Shown here one piece after another: positions 37,442 to 48,900 of a stretch of DNA of 64,000 nt. The stretch lies in IMG/VR virus record IMGVR_UViG_3300042473_001540, positions 186,001 to 250,000 of that record; one strand, given 5' to 3'. Below the pieces are notes generated by a model. The model saw nothing but the letters and a program-made list of their open reading frames with translations. It did no database searches and was not told the DNA's origin. Numbering within the stretch: the first letter of the stretch is position 1; every line of letters starts with the position of its first letter. The translations under genes were made by a program, and so were the position numbers. The DNA is from a virus.

Positions 37442-38023
37442 ATGAATGCCACTCTGGTACTCAATGCTGATTACAGTCCTTTAGGTGTAGCTCCGTTGAG
37501 CACACTCAATTGGAAAGAAGCTATCAAGCTGATTTATCTTTCTCAAGTTAATGTAATAGAGCAGTATGACGATTGGTTTGTTCATAGCCCCAGCGTAACT
37601 ATGCAAGTGCCCAGTGTTGTTGTTTCAAAAACCTATGTTAAGAGCAGTAGGACTGTGAAGTTCAATAAACAAAATTTGTGTATACGAGACAACTATACTT
37701 GTCAGTATTGTAATCAAATATTTGAGCTGAAAAGCCTTACTATTGAGCACGTTATTCCACGATGCTGTGGAGGCAAAACAACCTGGACTAACGTTTCAAT
37801 GGCTTGTTCTAGATGCAACACCCGAAAAGGACATCGATTAGATATACATCCACAAATCTTACCTTACAGACCCAGTATTGGTGAAATTATAAGCAAAGTT
37901 AAAAGACAGCCAGTTGTTGTGCCCAACAGCAACTGGCTGCCTTACATTGGGTGGACACCCAGTTTGGTTTCAGTACGAGAGCCTTACAAAAATATTGACA
38001 CGGTTGCATCAAAACACACATAG
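37442..38023 (+). CDS. HNH endonuclease (193 aa)
   Basis: The N-terminal VLNADYSPLGVAPLSTLNWK and the HNH core (CQYCNQIF, IEHVIPRCCGG, ACSRCNTRKG) are those of the widespread McrA-like or COG1403 HNH proteins. Zinc C-x-x-C pairs and the H-V-I-P catalytic His are present. AAAGGTG precedes ATG. With a late-type motif upstream it may act in late DNA processing or packaging rather than homing. Confidence 0.85.
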   Translation: MNATLVLNADYSPLGVAPLSTLNWKEAIKLIYLSQVNVIEQYDDWFVHSPSVTMQVPSVVVSKTYVKSSRTVKFNKQNLCIRDNYTCQYCNQIFELKSLTIEHVIPRCCGGKTTWTNVSMACSRCNTRKGHRLDIHPQILPYRPSIGEIISKVKRQPVVVPNSNWLPYIGWTPSLVSVREPYKNIDTVASKHT

Positions 38024-38049
38024 TGATACACCCCTATAGGAGAATACCA

Positions 38050-38274
38050 ATGAGTGAAACAACAGAGGCAACAATGCCTCCCACATCTGCCTCTGGAGCA
38101 GCAGAAATAACCATTACTGATTTAAAAAATGTTTTAGTCCTTATTGATTTGTGCACCCAACGAGGTGCTTTTCGAGGACCTGAATTGAGTTCTGTTGCAG
38201 CTTTATACGACAAGATTCAAGGCTTTGTTGGTGTGGCTGAAGAAGGCAAAAACACTAAACCAACCGGCATTTAA
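38050..38274 (+). CDS. Conserved small phage protein, unknown (74 aa)
   Basis: 74 residues from ATG 38050, with GGAG 9 bases before. A Thr/Ala-rich N-terminus is followed by ITDLKNVLVLIDLCTQRGAF, then RGPELSSV...YDKIQGFV. This helix pair is common to T4-type phages of aquatic bacteria and of unknown role, often near structural genes. Confidence 0.7.
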   Translation: MSETTEATMPPTSASGAAEITITDLKNVLVLIDLCTQRGAFRGPELSSVAALYDKIQGFVGVAEEGKNTKPTGI

Positions 38275-38282
38275 GGAGCACA

Positions 38283-38999
38283 ATGATGTTTGACAATATG
38301 TACCGACACACAGGCCAGCTAAACAACACTGGCAAAAATGTAGTAGTTGTATTCATGCAACTGCCAGAAGATCCTGCACATGCATTAGTAATTGACACAG
38401 ATGCATTGCCTGACATGTATAATGAGGCTCTCAGGAAGGTTGTCGAAAGCACTGAAGGACAGCAAGCCAAGAATCTTGCTGACGTTTTGGCCCGTCGTCC
38501 CAGCCCAGATGGCAGTTCCAGTAACATGCTAGCTAAGTTTCACCAAAGCAATAGACTGCAAAAAACACCTGTATCTAATGTCACAATGGTTCCTCGCCGC
38601 GGAGTTCGTTGGCCTCTCTCTGATGTAATTGCAGCAATGGCATCACAGGAAACTGTTCCACAAGGCTTTAATGACCTAGACCCTGAAACAAAGGCTATGG
38701 TGGCTGCCGATCTCAGGAAGTTCAATGTTCATGCTGTGAACTCAGAAAATGACAACACCGGGCAGATAAAAGCACAGGCTGCCAATCTCTTGGAAATGGC
38801 ACGCATGTTGGAAACAGATGCACATAGCAAAAGAGAACAAGCATACCGGATTGATCCCAGTCTTAGGCCCGCAAAACGTAATCAACCAGCCGCAACAGCA
38901 GCACCTGTGGAGATAGCAGCACCTGTGGAGATAGCAGCTGACCCTCTTCCGGTTGTGCCTACTCTTAAGAAACCAAGTAAGGCTAAGCGAGCTGCCTAA
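38283..38999 (+). CDS. Conserved phage protein, unknown (238 aa)
   Basis: 238 residues (MMFDNMYRHTGQLNN...). Residues 1-60 look like a folded beta-alpha domain with VVVVFMQLPEDPAHALVIDT; the middle is Pro/Arg-rich; the C-terminal 60 are low complexity with the duplicated A-P-V-E-I-A unit and a basic end (KKPSKAKRAA). AAGGAG precedes the double ATG. Position between late-type motifs suggests a virion or morphogenesis role. Confidence 0.55.
   Translation: MMFDNMYRHTGQLNNTGKNVVVVFMQLPEDPAHALVIDTDALPDMYNEALRKVVESTEGQQAKNLADVLARRPSPDGSSSNMLAKFHQSNRLQKTPVSNVTMVPRRGVRWPLSDVIAAMASQETVPQGFNDLDPETKAMVAADLRKFNVHAVNSENDNTGQIKAQAANLLEMARMLETDAHSKREQAYRIDPSLRPAKRNQPAATAAPVEIAAPVEIAADPLPVVPTLKKPSKAKRAA
38898..38933 (+). 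repeat. 18-base perfect tandem duplication inside a gene
   Basis: GCAGCACCTGTGGAGATA occurs twice in a row, adding six residues (A-P-V-E-I-A) to the low-complexity tail of the 38283-38999 protein. Confidence 0.9.
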
Positions 39000-39026
39000 G
39001 TAAAAATCTCAAGAGCTGGACAAACT

Positions 39027-39034
39027 GATAAATA
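39027..39034 (+). promoter_or_regulatory. Late-promoter-like motif GATAAATA in a hairpin loop
   Basis: GATAAATA lies between AAGAGCTGGA (39011-39020) and TCCAGTTCTT (39042-39051), which pair over 10 bases with one G-U. Confidence 0.6.
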
Positions 39035-39060
39035 AAGGAACTCCAGTTCTTGAGGTAGCT

Positions 39061-39426
39061 ATGGCAAAGAAGAAAACAACTGAAGACTTGGAATGGGAGT
39101 CTATATTCAACAGTATCTCTTTTAATACTGAACCTCCCGCCAAATATATAAAAGATGCTGTAGTACGCACGAGATACGGAAAGCGCATCAAATTATCAGG
39201 CAAAGAATTTGTTTCTGTAATGGAACAAGAGCGTATGATGGATCCTGAAGATGCGCTTATTGAAAGCTGCAAGGTAACCTTGGACTTTGATCGACTCAAG
39301 CAAGATATCTCACGTTTTGCCAACAGTGTGCTCAAGAAGGCCAGCAGTCGTTACAAAAAAAGTCGTGCACAAACAAGTCAAGCAGCTAAGTTACGCAAAC
39401 TCTTATCTCAGCAGAAACAAAGTTAA
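39061..39426 (+). CDS. Basic conserved phage protein, unknown (121 aa)
   Basis: 121 residues: acidic middle and a basic C-terminus (RYKKSRAQTSQAAKLRKLLS). NTEPPAKYIKDAVVRTRYGK is typical of a T4-type phage protein of unknown role. A late-type motif lies 26 bases upstream. Possibly a virion or DNA-binding late protein. Confidence 0.6.
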   Translation: MAKKKTTEDLEWESIFNSISFNTEPPAKYIKDAVVRTRYGKRIKLSGKEFVSVMEQERMMDPEDALIESCKVTLDFDRLKQDISRFANSVLKKASSRYKKSRAQTSQAAKLRKLLSQQKQS

Positions 39427-39503
39427 TTTTATTTCCCAGCTGTTCAACTTGATTTAACCCAGTATCCTAGGACAAAATAGCAGTATAGGTATTGGAGATT
39501 GAG

Positions 39504-40436
39504 ATGACAACTTGGGAACAGGTGGCTGACGACAGCAGATACACAAAGGTACTTGACAAGGGCTTTGTGGGCTTGATTGACCACATGGGCAGTGATCAAG
39601 CCATTGTGCAAGCTGCTCGAGTCAGCTATGGCGAGGGCACAAAATCTGTAAATGAGGATCGCGGTTTGATCCGCTATCTCATGAGGCACATGCACTCGAC
39701 TCCATTTGAGATGGTGGAATTCAAGTTTCATCTCAAAATGCCAATCTTTGTAATGCGTCAACATGTGCGACACCGAATGGCCTCAATCAACGAATACAGT
39801 GGTCGTTATAGTGTTATGACGGATGAGTTTTATATTCCTGAACCAACTCGAATTCAAGCGCAAAGCAGTGACAACAAACAGGGCAGTGCCGGACAACTTG
39901 CAAAGCAAGAACTGGAAATAGCACTCAACACAATCCAGCGAGTAAGTGCTGAAAACTATCTAGACTATCTCAGCCTCATAAATGACCCCAATGGACGAGA
40001 CTATAAATTTGGTGAGCGTCAGGGCCTGGCACGCGAGCTGGCACGTATGGTGCTGCCAGTAAACAACTACACTGAATTGTATTGGAAAATTGACCTCAAA
40101 AACCTGTTTCACTATCTCAATCTCAGAATTGATTCTCACGCGCAATATGAGATCCAACAGTTGGCCTTACCTATTGCAGAGCATGTGAAACGCATTTGTC
40201 CAATTGCATGGGAAGCGTTTGAAGACTATTGGCAGCAAGCCACAACTGTGAGTAGGCTTGAAAAAAACCTATTGCAGGAGCTTATCAACTTCAGTAACGT
40301 ACAGAGCGTGAGTTTTGCAGACAGTTATGAGACTATGATCCAAACCGCAGGTAGCAAATCACAACTGCAAACACAGTTTGGAATGAGCAAACGTGAGTTG
40401 GCAGAATTTGAGAAGCAGTGGAAGCTGGCCCTTTAG
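39504..40436 (+). CDS. thyX: FAD-dependent thymidylate synthase ThyX
   Basis: 310 residues. The ThyX signature R-H-R-x7-S is present at residues 89-99 (RHRMASINEYSGRYS), with R-x-S-Y-G (ARVSYGEG) and RHMHSTPFEM earlier. It makes dTMP from dUMP using methylene-tetrahydrofolate and FAD/NADPH, supplying thymidine for phage DNA. GGAG 6 bases before ATG 39504 decides the start over TTG 39492. It converges on the tail fibre gene; the two stop codons overlap within one hairpin. Confidence 0.95.
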   Translation: MTTWEQVADDSRYTKVLDKGFVGLIDHMGSDQAIVQAARVSYGEGTKSVNEDRGLIRYLMRHMHSTPFEMVEFKFHLKMPIFVMRQHVRHRMASINEYSGRYSVMTDEFYIPEPTRIQAQSSDNKQGSAGQLAKQELEIALNTIQRVSAENYLDYLSLINDPNGRDYKFGERQGLARELARMVLPVNNYTELYWKIDLKNLFHYLNLRIDSHAQYEIQQLALPIAEHVKRICPIAWEAFEDYWQQATTVSRLEKNLLQELINFSNVQSVSFADSYETMIQTAGSKSQLQTQFGMSKRELAEFEKQWKLAL

Positions 40437-40445
40437 GCCAGCTTC
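40421..40445. terminator. Perfect 10-bp hairpin over both convergent stop codons
   Basis: GAAGCTGGCC and GGCCAGCTTC flank CTTTA. The loop holds overlapping stops of ThyX and the S74 protein. It likely ends transcription or stabilises mRNAs from both sides. Confidence 0.7.
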
Positions 40446-42205
40446 GCTTCTAGGGCTGCAAGTTTTTGACTTAGTTCTTGCACTGCTGCCCATAATATAG
40501 GTACTAACTTGCTGTTGTCTACTGACTGATAGACTGGATGGCCGTTTTCATCAACTTCATCTTTCTGGCCCTTAACAGCTTGTGGTACCACAGCTTGAAG
40601 TTCATGAGCTAAGAAGCCACTAGACCTTTCAGTCCGCATTGAGTCAACCCAGTTATAGGTTTTGGCATGAACTTTGCCTACTAAATCCAGGGCTTGGCTT
40701 AACGGAGCAATGTTTGTTTTGCGTCGATAATCAGATAGGCTGTTGTAATAGGTGCCGGCATCATCGAAAAGTATACTTCCTGACTCATATGCGTTTAGGA
40801 TTGATGTTGTATTGATTTTGAATGATATACCTTTTTGGACCGCAGGTGTTATTGGATAACTGCCCCAAAGATTTATCATAGTATTTGGCTGAGGGTTGAA
40901 GGGCTGACTTACGGTTGACCTGATGTTGATACCATCGGTGTTGGCTTGATTCATATTGATAGTAAGAAATGAATCATTGAACGCTGGGGAGGCAGTGGCA
41001 TTTGCTGCAATTGTTACGTCACCCAACCTCAAACCACGGTTTACAAACCGGGCAGTCTCAACACCAGATATGAAACAGCTTAGCTGATTTGACGCCACTT
41101 GGCCTAGTCCTGTTTGTAAATCACCTTTGAAAACATATTTCATAGGGCCATCAGATTCAGAAGGGGAGCCAGCACAGAATTTGTGAGAAAACACTGTCCA
41201 CAATTTTGTGTTCAAGCTACCAAGGTCAAATACGGCATCCACAGTAGGAATATTTGTAGCATCTTTCCGCATGAAAATTGTGGGACTGACGGGAGGCGTC
41301 CCAAGGGTATCAGCATTTAAGGCGCTTGTGGCTTTGCCATCAAAATTTGTGGCGTAGATAGTATTGTATTTGAAGCTGGTACTACCAAGGTTGTATAAGT
41401 TGTCATTTATTGGTAGATTTGTTTGGTCGCGACGCATGTAGCTTCCTGATGGTATGCCACCAAGGAAAACGCTGTTTTGGGCCAACAAAGTGCTTGTGCT
41501 TTCGCCATAAAATTTGGCATTGGGCAATGTGGGATTTAAGGTTATTCCTGGATAGACACTTGTGAACCCTTGTAATGGATTGGTTGGTGTTGCTGCTGGA
41601 GCGAAAGTTGCATCATTACTTACTACTGCAACCAGTTGTCCACCTACAGTCAATCTCAATACCTTATGGATTGCATTTAAGGTGTCTGTTACCAACAGTG
41701 CATCAACATTTGTATAGACTGGTATGCTGGGACTATTTGCATCGTTGCCGTCAGCGGCACCCAGCGGACCAACTAAGTTCCACTGTGATGAACCATACAC
41801 AAAAAGTTGTTTTTTAGTTTGATCATACAACAGCTCTCCGTCAACAGGATTTACAGGGCCAGGAGGAGAGGGAGGGCCTGGAGGAGTAGGACCAGGTGGT
41901 GTGGGTGGAGGTATGTTGGGTGTAGTTTGTACCGGGGCTGCACTTTTCCAGGCAGTGCCGTCATATACTTTCAATTGAGCGTTGGCAACGTCATACCATA
42001 ATTGACCAACTCTTGGATTACTGGGCCCAGATAATGGTGCCCCAGCAAAGTTTTCCAACATCCATACTAAGTTTTCAACAACAGGCTCACCGTAATTGGG
42101 ATAATTACGCCCAGGCAACCGCAACGAAGTTGCGGTTGTGTTGATTGTCTTGTCAGGAATGGATGCAATCGGAGTTCCGCTGTAACTGTTGATCACATAT
42201 GTCAT
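40433..42205 (-). CDS. Tail fibre-like protein with C-terminal S74 chaperone domain
   Basis: 590 residues from ATG 42205 (a frame to 42244 exists, but the late promoter lies within it). N-terminal repeats of the form GQLWYDVANAQLKVYDGTAW, a Pro-rich linker near residues 90-115 and beta-rich middle repeats are followed by the S74 intramolecular chaperone (SDYRRKTNIAPLSQALDLV, then GFLAHELQAVVPQAV). The chaperone trimerises and then cuts itself off at the conserved Ser in SDYRRK. It therefore encodes a host-recognition fibre or spike. Confidence 0.85.
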   Translation of the reverse strand: MTYVINSYSGTPIASIPDKTINTTATSLRLPGRNYPNYGEPVVENLVWMLENFAGAPLSGPSNPRVGQLWYDVANAQLKVYDGTAWKSAAPVQTTPNIPPPTPPGPTPPGPPSPPGPVNPVDGELLYDQTKKQLFVYGSSQWNLVGPLGAADGNDANSPSIPVYTNVDALLVTDTLNAIHKVLRLTVGGQLVAVVSNDATFAPAATPTNPLQGFTSVYPGITLNPTLPNAKFYGESTSTLLAQNSVFLGGIPSGSYMRRDQTNLPINDNLYNLGSTSFKYNTIYATNFDGKATSALNADTLGTPPVSPTIFMRKDATNIPTVDAVFDLGSLNTKLWTVFSHKFCAGSPSESDGPMKYVFKGDLQTGLGQVASNQLSCFISGVETARFVNRGLRLGDVTIAANATASPAFNDSFLTINMNQANTDGINIRSTVSQPFNPQPNTMINLWGSYPITPAVQKGISFKINTTSILNAYESGSILFDDAGTYYNSLSDYRRKTNIAPLSQALDLVGKVHAKTYNWVDSMRTERSSGFLAHELQAVVPQAVKGQKDEVDENGHPVYQSVDNSKLVPILWAAVQELSQKLAALEAKLA

Positions 42206-42230
42206 ATTGCTTGCCTCAGAGTATTTCTGA

Positions 42231-42238
42231 TATTTATG
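42231..42238 (-). promoter_or_regulatory. Late promoter CATAAATA
   Basis: CATAAATATC on the minus strand, 25 bases before the fibre gene start. Confidence 0.65.
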
Positions 42239-42268
42239 CAGCAAATGACCTTGCTAGCCACAAAAAGC

Positions 42269-42853
42269 TTAGGCTGTTTGAATACGGATAGTATAAACCA
42301 CTTCAATTTCGCGATTCAAAGATTTTTGAACTGGTGAAAATACTACATGGCTTATCAACAATCCTGTATCTGCAACTGCTTTTTTGGTTTTCAAGCCCAA
42401 CTCATTGAACACGTAAGGACTTGACACATCTGTTGCTGTATCAAATGCATCTTGGCCAGCTGGTTCACCCAAGCCCAAAACACATGTGATTTTCACATCA
42501 GTATATACTGTACCAGGTCTGTGAATAACTTTGATAAAGTTACGAGTGGGGTCACTGTTGTCTGGACTGAGATCATTTACAACTTTGTAATATGTTTCGT
42601 TGTATAGTTGTGCATCAAGGCCCTGTACATTGGGTGGGAGATAAATTACTGTTCCTACACCAGAAACAACAGCAGCACCATTGCCGAACACCATTTCTTG
42701 AATATAACCTTCGGGGCGATAAGCCAACCCTTGTGCCAATGCAATGCTGAAATTCTCAAAATTGATGGCATTGTATTTGTCTACCAAAACTTCCTTGGTA
42801 TGAAAGTCGCGGATCAAAACGTGTCCTGTAATATTATTCAAGGGAGTTTCCAT
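42269..42853 (-). CDS. Probable virion structural protein (194 aa)
   Basis: Starts METPLNNITGHVLIRDFHTK and is beta-rich throughout (VLVDKYNAINFENFSIALAQ, IYLPPNVQG). In position it lies between the giant tail protein and the fibre gene, where T4-type phages of aquatic hosts encode a small structural protein of this layout. No ribosome binding site is evident before ATG 42853. Not identified further. Confidence 0.6.
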   Translation of the reverse strand: METPLNNITGHVLIRDFHTKEVLVDKYNAINFENFSIALAQGLAYRPEGYIQEMVFGNGAAVVSGVGTVIYLPPNVQGLDAQLYNETYYKVVNDLSPDNSDPTRNFIKVIHRPGTVYTDVKITCVLGLGEPAGQDAFDTATDVSSPYVFNELGLKTKKAVADTGLLISHVVFSPVQKSLNREIEVVYTIRIQTA

Positions 42854-42989
42854 TTTTAGGAGAGCCTTTTGTCTAGGATTATTTTGTTTGAGTTTAAATC
42901 TTTTATCAGTAGATGACTGCTTACTACTAATTTTTGACAGTCATCTACTTTTGTATCAACTATTTTTTCTGTCTGCTGTTCCATGGCTA

Positions 42990-42997
42990 TATTTATG
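42990..42997 (-). promoter_or_regulatory. Late promoter CATAAATA containing the giant gene stop
   Basis: CATAAATATAG on the minus strand; the TAA inside it is the stop of the 4017-residue gene. Confidence 0.65.
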
Positions 42998-45900
42998 CTG
43001 GTATCGACCCAGGTTGTGACAACAAAAATTGAGCTTGGTAAGTGCTGCTATATTGTAGCCCTAGTCCACCATAAGGCCACTGATACCCACCTGGGATAAC
43101 TTGCCGCACACTACCATCTCGCACTACGCTGGTAGTTGGGTGAGACATAGCTGTTGTTTTCCAGTCTTGTTTGAAGATTATAAGTCCAATATTTTTATTG
43201 CCTGCAGGAGGTGGTTCAAAAATTGGAGCCAATGTCTGAGAGGGGAATTGCAGATAAAATCCAGGGGCTGCATTTGAGGGGTTGCTTACTAGCATCCAAT
43301 CGTTTTGGAGCTTGCCATCCACAATAACATACGCATTTACCATTCCTGCTTGCCATTCTCCTGCGTTTGTAATAGTTACAGGATACAAATCACTGTTGCC
43401 TGTGCTACTCCAATACTGTGCCACAAATTTATCACTAATGCCGCCAGGTGTTCCCAGTGTGCCACGATTGATTTTTCTCAAAACAGCTTGGTTAGGAAAT
43501 GCAGTTGAGGCCGCAGGAGCTTTGTCAAAATATTCAATTCTTTCACCCTCAATCCAAATAACCCCAGGTCGTTTGTCATCAGGTTCAAGAAGAGTGTCGC
43601 CATTTGCTACAAAAATTTCCTGATCATTCCAGTTCAACACCTGAGTAAGAACGGTCCTGTCCTGATTCCCAAGGCGTAGGTATTGTGTGTCGTTATACAC
43701 ATTTGTCACAGCACGGAATGCAACACCATCTTTGCTGGGCAACGCTGTGGGATAATAGGCTTGAATCTCATCAGCTGCTGTCAAAGTGTAATGATTTCCT
43801 AACTTTAGGTACCAACTGTTTCCGGTTTTGACTATGGTATAGTCTAAAATCCAGCTTAAGCTACTGCCGTTGAGCCATACTTGCACACTTTGGAACTCCA
43901 ACGGAGTATTGGTGAATAGGTATTGGTTGCTGGAATCACCTGTCCAGACATCGTTATAAAAGGCACTTGCGCTGTCTTCACCCCAAGTTCTTACAACAAT
44001 AGTATCGCCGTCAACCACCGCCCAACTTGCCAAAAGTAGGTTTGTTCCTTGGATTTGATAATCATAGTTTTGGGCGACTGGATCAGCCACTTCAATGTAA
44101 ATGAAACTTTTATCTGATGGCGCTGTAGTGAATATTATTTGATTTCCAGCCAATGTATATTCTGTGTTAGGCAATACTGAGGCATTTAACCAAACTTGAA
44201 TAAATGACCCAGGATCTGGGAAAATAGCCAAATTATATGCTGTTGTGTTGTTGTCACCAATTGCACTCAAAAGGTAGGGTGGCTTCAATCGCTTGCCGTT
44301 ACTGTAGACCAGTGCATTGTTACTTTGTGCAGGATTGAATCCGCTCAAGGGATTATTTGGTGTATTCAAATTCAGCGGATACGTGAGCAATGGCAAGGTT
44401 ACTACCAAACTCTGTAATTTTTGTAGACTTTGATATTGACTGCTGTATACCAAAATTACAATAGTGTCGCCAGGCAAAGGTGTAAATCCCAGTCCAATTT
44501 GACGATTGTCGGCAGGGTTTACACCAAAACTCACTGTAGGCACTCCATTCCAAGTCATCAGAATAGTGTTAGCGCCTATGGGTTGATCCATTGTGATCAC
44601 AAAACTTGTGATGTCAAAAACAACAGTTTTAGTTTCTTGAATATGGCTGGAATAGTTAGCAATGCTGAACCCTGTGCCAGTACCAGGTGCTCCACCACTT
44701 ATGGTTACACCCACTTGTTGGAGGCCAACATTCTTATTCAAATAACTACCACGAGTCAACGGCAAGATGCTGGCTACTCCCCATTGTGGAGTAATCAACC
44801 CTCCTATACCTGTTCCATTTGTATACCATTCATTTTGACTTATGCTGGGCTGAGTATAATAGCCTTGATTTACAATACTCACAGCAGTAATTTGTCCAGC
44901 TACACCACCAAAAGCAGTAGTGCTGTCAACCTTGATTACCAAAGTTTGCGTTCCGCTCCCGTATTTGAAATACAAGAGATCTCCTACCTTGTAGCCAGAT
45001 CCTGGCTGATTTACATTTACAGCAGTTGCACGTATTGCAGTGACTAACACTGTTGTAGATGTGTAGCTCTGTGATGTATCACTTAACACGATAGTATCGT
45101 TCAAGTTGTAATCAATTCCTTGATTTACTATGCTCCAATTTCCGAGACCAGGGGTTGCTCCACCAAAACCAAAGCTGGTAATTACAACTGATCCCACTGG
45201 CGGGAAAACAAAAACAATGCTATTGCTGCTGGGATCATATACATAATCAGAGGTTGGTCCTAGAGTTTTCAAAATTCCGCCTACACTGACAATAATGTCA
45301 GCAGCACTGAACACTGGTTGGCCAATATAAAATCTATCAGTAATGCTGTCGCCAAGCCAACTTTCAGACAACACATTCCCAAAGCCCACTGTGGGTTGAT
45401 TGGCAACATCTATTATCAAGGTTTCTTTTCCTTGAAGCGGGAACAACTCTTCAGGATGATTGCCTTCCACATGTGGTCGACTCAACCCCTGTCCATCATA
45501 TACAGCATCAAGCGTGCCTCCTAGGGCACTTTCAAATGTGCTGCCTGCTTCTGCTACCCAAATGTTGGGTTTGGCTACAGCACTAAGTGGCGCCAGTGCA
45601 AATTCAAGACTTGTGCCGCCCCAACGTAGGACAAAGGTGGCATTTACGCCTGAACCGCCAGAGGCTTGCACTGCTGTTCCACTGGGAGTCAGTGTGTATG
45701 CCCCTGGAAAGACCACCTCAATTTTCAAAATTGCACCTGTCAAACTTGTGTTGACTACTTTCAGCTGAGCAGGAATAGTATAAGTGCCTCCAGATACAGA
45801 GAGTATATCATTTACACTATATCCTAATCCTTGATTAGCAACATCCACAGCAGTTATCCAGTTTTTGACTGTCCAATTGAGAGGAGTGTTTTGAAGATTA

Positions 45901-48900
45901 CCATTTACCCAAACACGCAAGTCATTTGGAGCTTGTGGGGCCTGAGGCAGGGCAAACTTTGTTTGCAGCCCGTCCCCTTTGAATACCCAATATTGTGGCC
46001 TTGCTCCACCATTTATGTATTGATCAAATAACCGATCAACTTCTTGGCTAGTGTTGTCCCAGCCCAATACGCCATCCCACACTGGCTCGCCCCAACGACC
46101 ATTTAGATTGAAATCCAAACCATCCAACACTGTTCCTTTGGGAGCACATCCACTGATCAGTAAGGGATCATTTGGAGGAGGCATGCTAGGAGTGGGCTGA
46201 TACAACTGTTGAATTCTGTCTGCTGCTCCGTTATCCAGTTGATATCCAACCAATTCAAATATGCCTTGATTGAACACAAACAAACTCCAAAGCCCAATGT
46301 TGTCGTAAATTACTTTGATTATTTCTCCATTAGGCAAGTTTGTCAGAGCTTTCATTTCTTCGATAGTGTCAATAAACCTATTTGGCACAGTATTCTCGCT
46401 GTATCCAGGACTGTAATAGTCTTCTGCGGGCACACACGCCAGTCGGTCCAACACAATTTTTGTCCTTGTGCTGCGTACACTGAGGTTTGCTATATCAAAT
46501 ACAGTCACAGTAACAATATCTCCAACACCTGGTGTGAAGTTGAGTTCAACGAGAGTGCTGTCGTCTAAATTTATCTCATAATCATTAGTTAATAAGTTGT
46601 TCCATCGAACTTGTGTAAATTGCCAAGTTATGGGATTTGTCATGCTTACTATTTGAGAAATGCCGTCACCAATAAATGTCTTACGCTCAAGATAGCTAGA
46701 TGCGTATACATACGCCTGCACAACATCGTTAGTGTTAGGCACAAAGACCAAATCAATTATTGAGTTGTCTCCAGGACGCAAATTCCAAGCTTGAGAAAGC
46801 TTGCTATTCCAGTATACCAAAACATTTTCAGGTTTGGTGCTAGTGCTTAGTTGAAGAGATTTGGTTGATCCGTTACCAGTTAAGGTCACTGTTTCAATCA
46901 ATGCACCACTGCTGGCTTTGTAGTTGTCGTACCACGGCTTGTATATGGTATCTCCGGACAAAATCGCAAGATCAACTGGGTTACTGACATTCAAGATTGA
47001 AACATTATTGTTCAGGTCAATATAGGGAGGGTTATCCAAATCGCTGCTGTTGCTTTCCCAATAGTCCGAGACCACTCTGTAATCCACAAATTGGCGTATG
47101 ACAACGTGGTAGGGTTTAACCTCTTGAATATATTTTTCCAAGCTGTCTATTTTACTTGGGTCATAATAGGCTGAACTCAAGAGTTGTTGGCTGAAACCTT
47201 TCAAATTGATAAAGCTTGTTTTGAAACACCAATCTACGAAATTTTGTTCAGCCAGCACATGGCTCACTAGCTCAAAAAATACCATGTTACGTTCATTTAC
47301 ATCACTGTCAACTTTCAAAAGTCCCACAGCTTTGTTGTTTTCAGGCCACAATCCCTGCAAAATATAGCTCAATTCTAGGCGTGTATCATACTCCCAACCT
47401 TGATAATCAACTGCATAACTTCCTCCACTGAAGCCCATGCTGTACTTTTCGTAGTCATAGAGATTGTCACTGAGTTGTAGATTGCCGTTTTGTACACCTA
47501 CTACGGTCCATAAGGTTTCAGAATCAGGCGTGTATTCAAAAAGATTCCAACGGCCATTGCCTGTATTCAACACTTTGACCAAAGTTCCAGAGTCAACCAC
47601 AAGAGTGTCACGGTCAGCCAAAGTGGCAACAGTAGCCCCAATCAGGGTGTCGGCACTGATGCCGCTGGCATACCAATCTACCAAGTACCAAACTTGGTTA
47701 GTGTCCCATGCTTGCATACGCTCTAATGAAAACTGGTTTTGTCCTTGATAAAGCCAAATGGTCCAGCGGTTGTTGGTGGCAGCACTTACATCTACCAAAA
47801 CTTTGTTACCAGGTATTAGGCTGGGAATCAAAGCATCTCTTGCCGCCAAAGTAGCTACGTAATAATCCCAATTGCAGGGCAATATGCCTTTTACTGGCCG
47901 TACAATTTGCCACTCTAGGGGATCAATTCCCAATTTCAAAATGTTCTTGTTGTTTTGAATATAGGTTGTTGGCAATAGCTGTGATGCACCTTCCAAAACC
48001 AACACTTGTGCATCTATTAGGTTGTCATCTATGCTGTCAAAATCTGCAGACCTCATCAAGATCCATGGATTGTTGAGCGAGCCAATGTCCACTACATCAT
48101 AAATTCCATTTTGATTAGGTGTTTGTGTGACAATAGAGCTGGTAAGAGTAACTGGATTTTGATTTTTAACAATTATTCGGTCTCCCAAATTTACTGTTAT
48201 ACCATCAACAACCAATGCACTATAAGATGAGCCATTATAGGTTAAGGTAGCACCCTTGCCATTTTCCCCAGGATAGTAAACAGTGTCTAGAGCAGTTGTG
48301 GTTGCCACTCGAGCATTGGCTTTGGTATTTTTTTGGAGAGGCTGTGGCTCTACGCTCTGAAAATACTGTAACCAGCCAAGCCTGTCAGGGTCATCCAATG
48401 GCGGCACACTGCTGCTGCTAAGGAGGCTGTTGATTTTTTTAACAAAAGCTCTCCTAGCAGTAATACCATCCTTGAACCAACTTTGTGAAGGTCGTGTCAG
48501 CATGCCATACTTGCTCATTTCAGGCAGTCGCAAATTGGGAACACTGTTGCCTACGTTGTTGAATTCCACAAGACTATCACACATTTTGCTCCACAAATCT
48601 AGTGTAGGTGTGCTCAAAGGATCGTTGGGTCTCAACAATGTCCACTCTTTGTAGATTTTATCTACATTTTCTCTACTTGTATAATTCACTTGCCAGACAG
48701 TGTTGTTTTCATCCAAGAAACTGCCAATGTTTGCTAACAATGCGCCTGTGCTGCTGATTGCGGCCCACCAGCTTTGGTTTTGTGTTTGTGGACTTTCAAC
48801 AATTTGACTCAAAGATGCAACACTTATCTTGCGATCTGGCACGTTGGGCACTGTGGTTTTGTTTTTTACCCAAAAGTAATAGGCATTTGTGTATTGGCCG

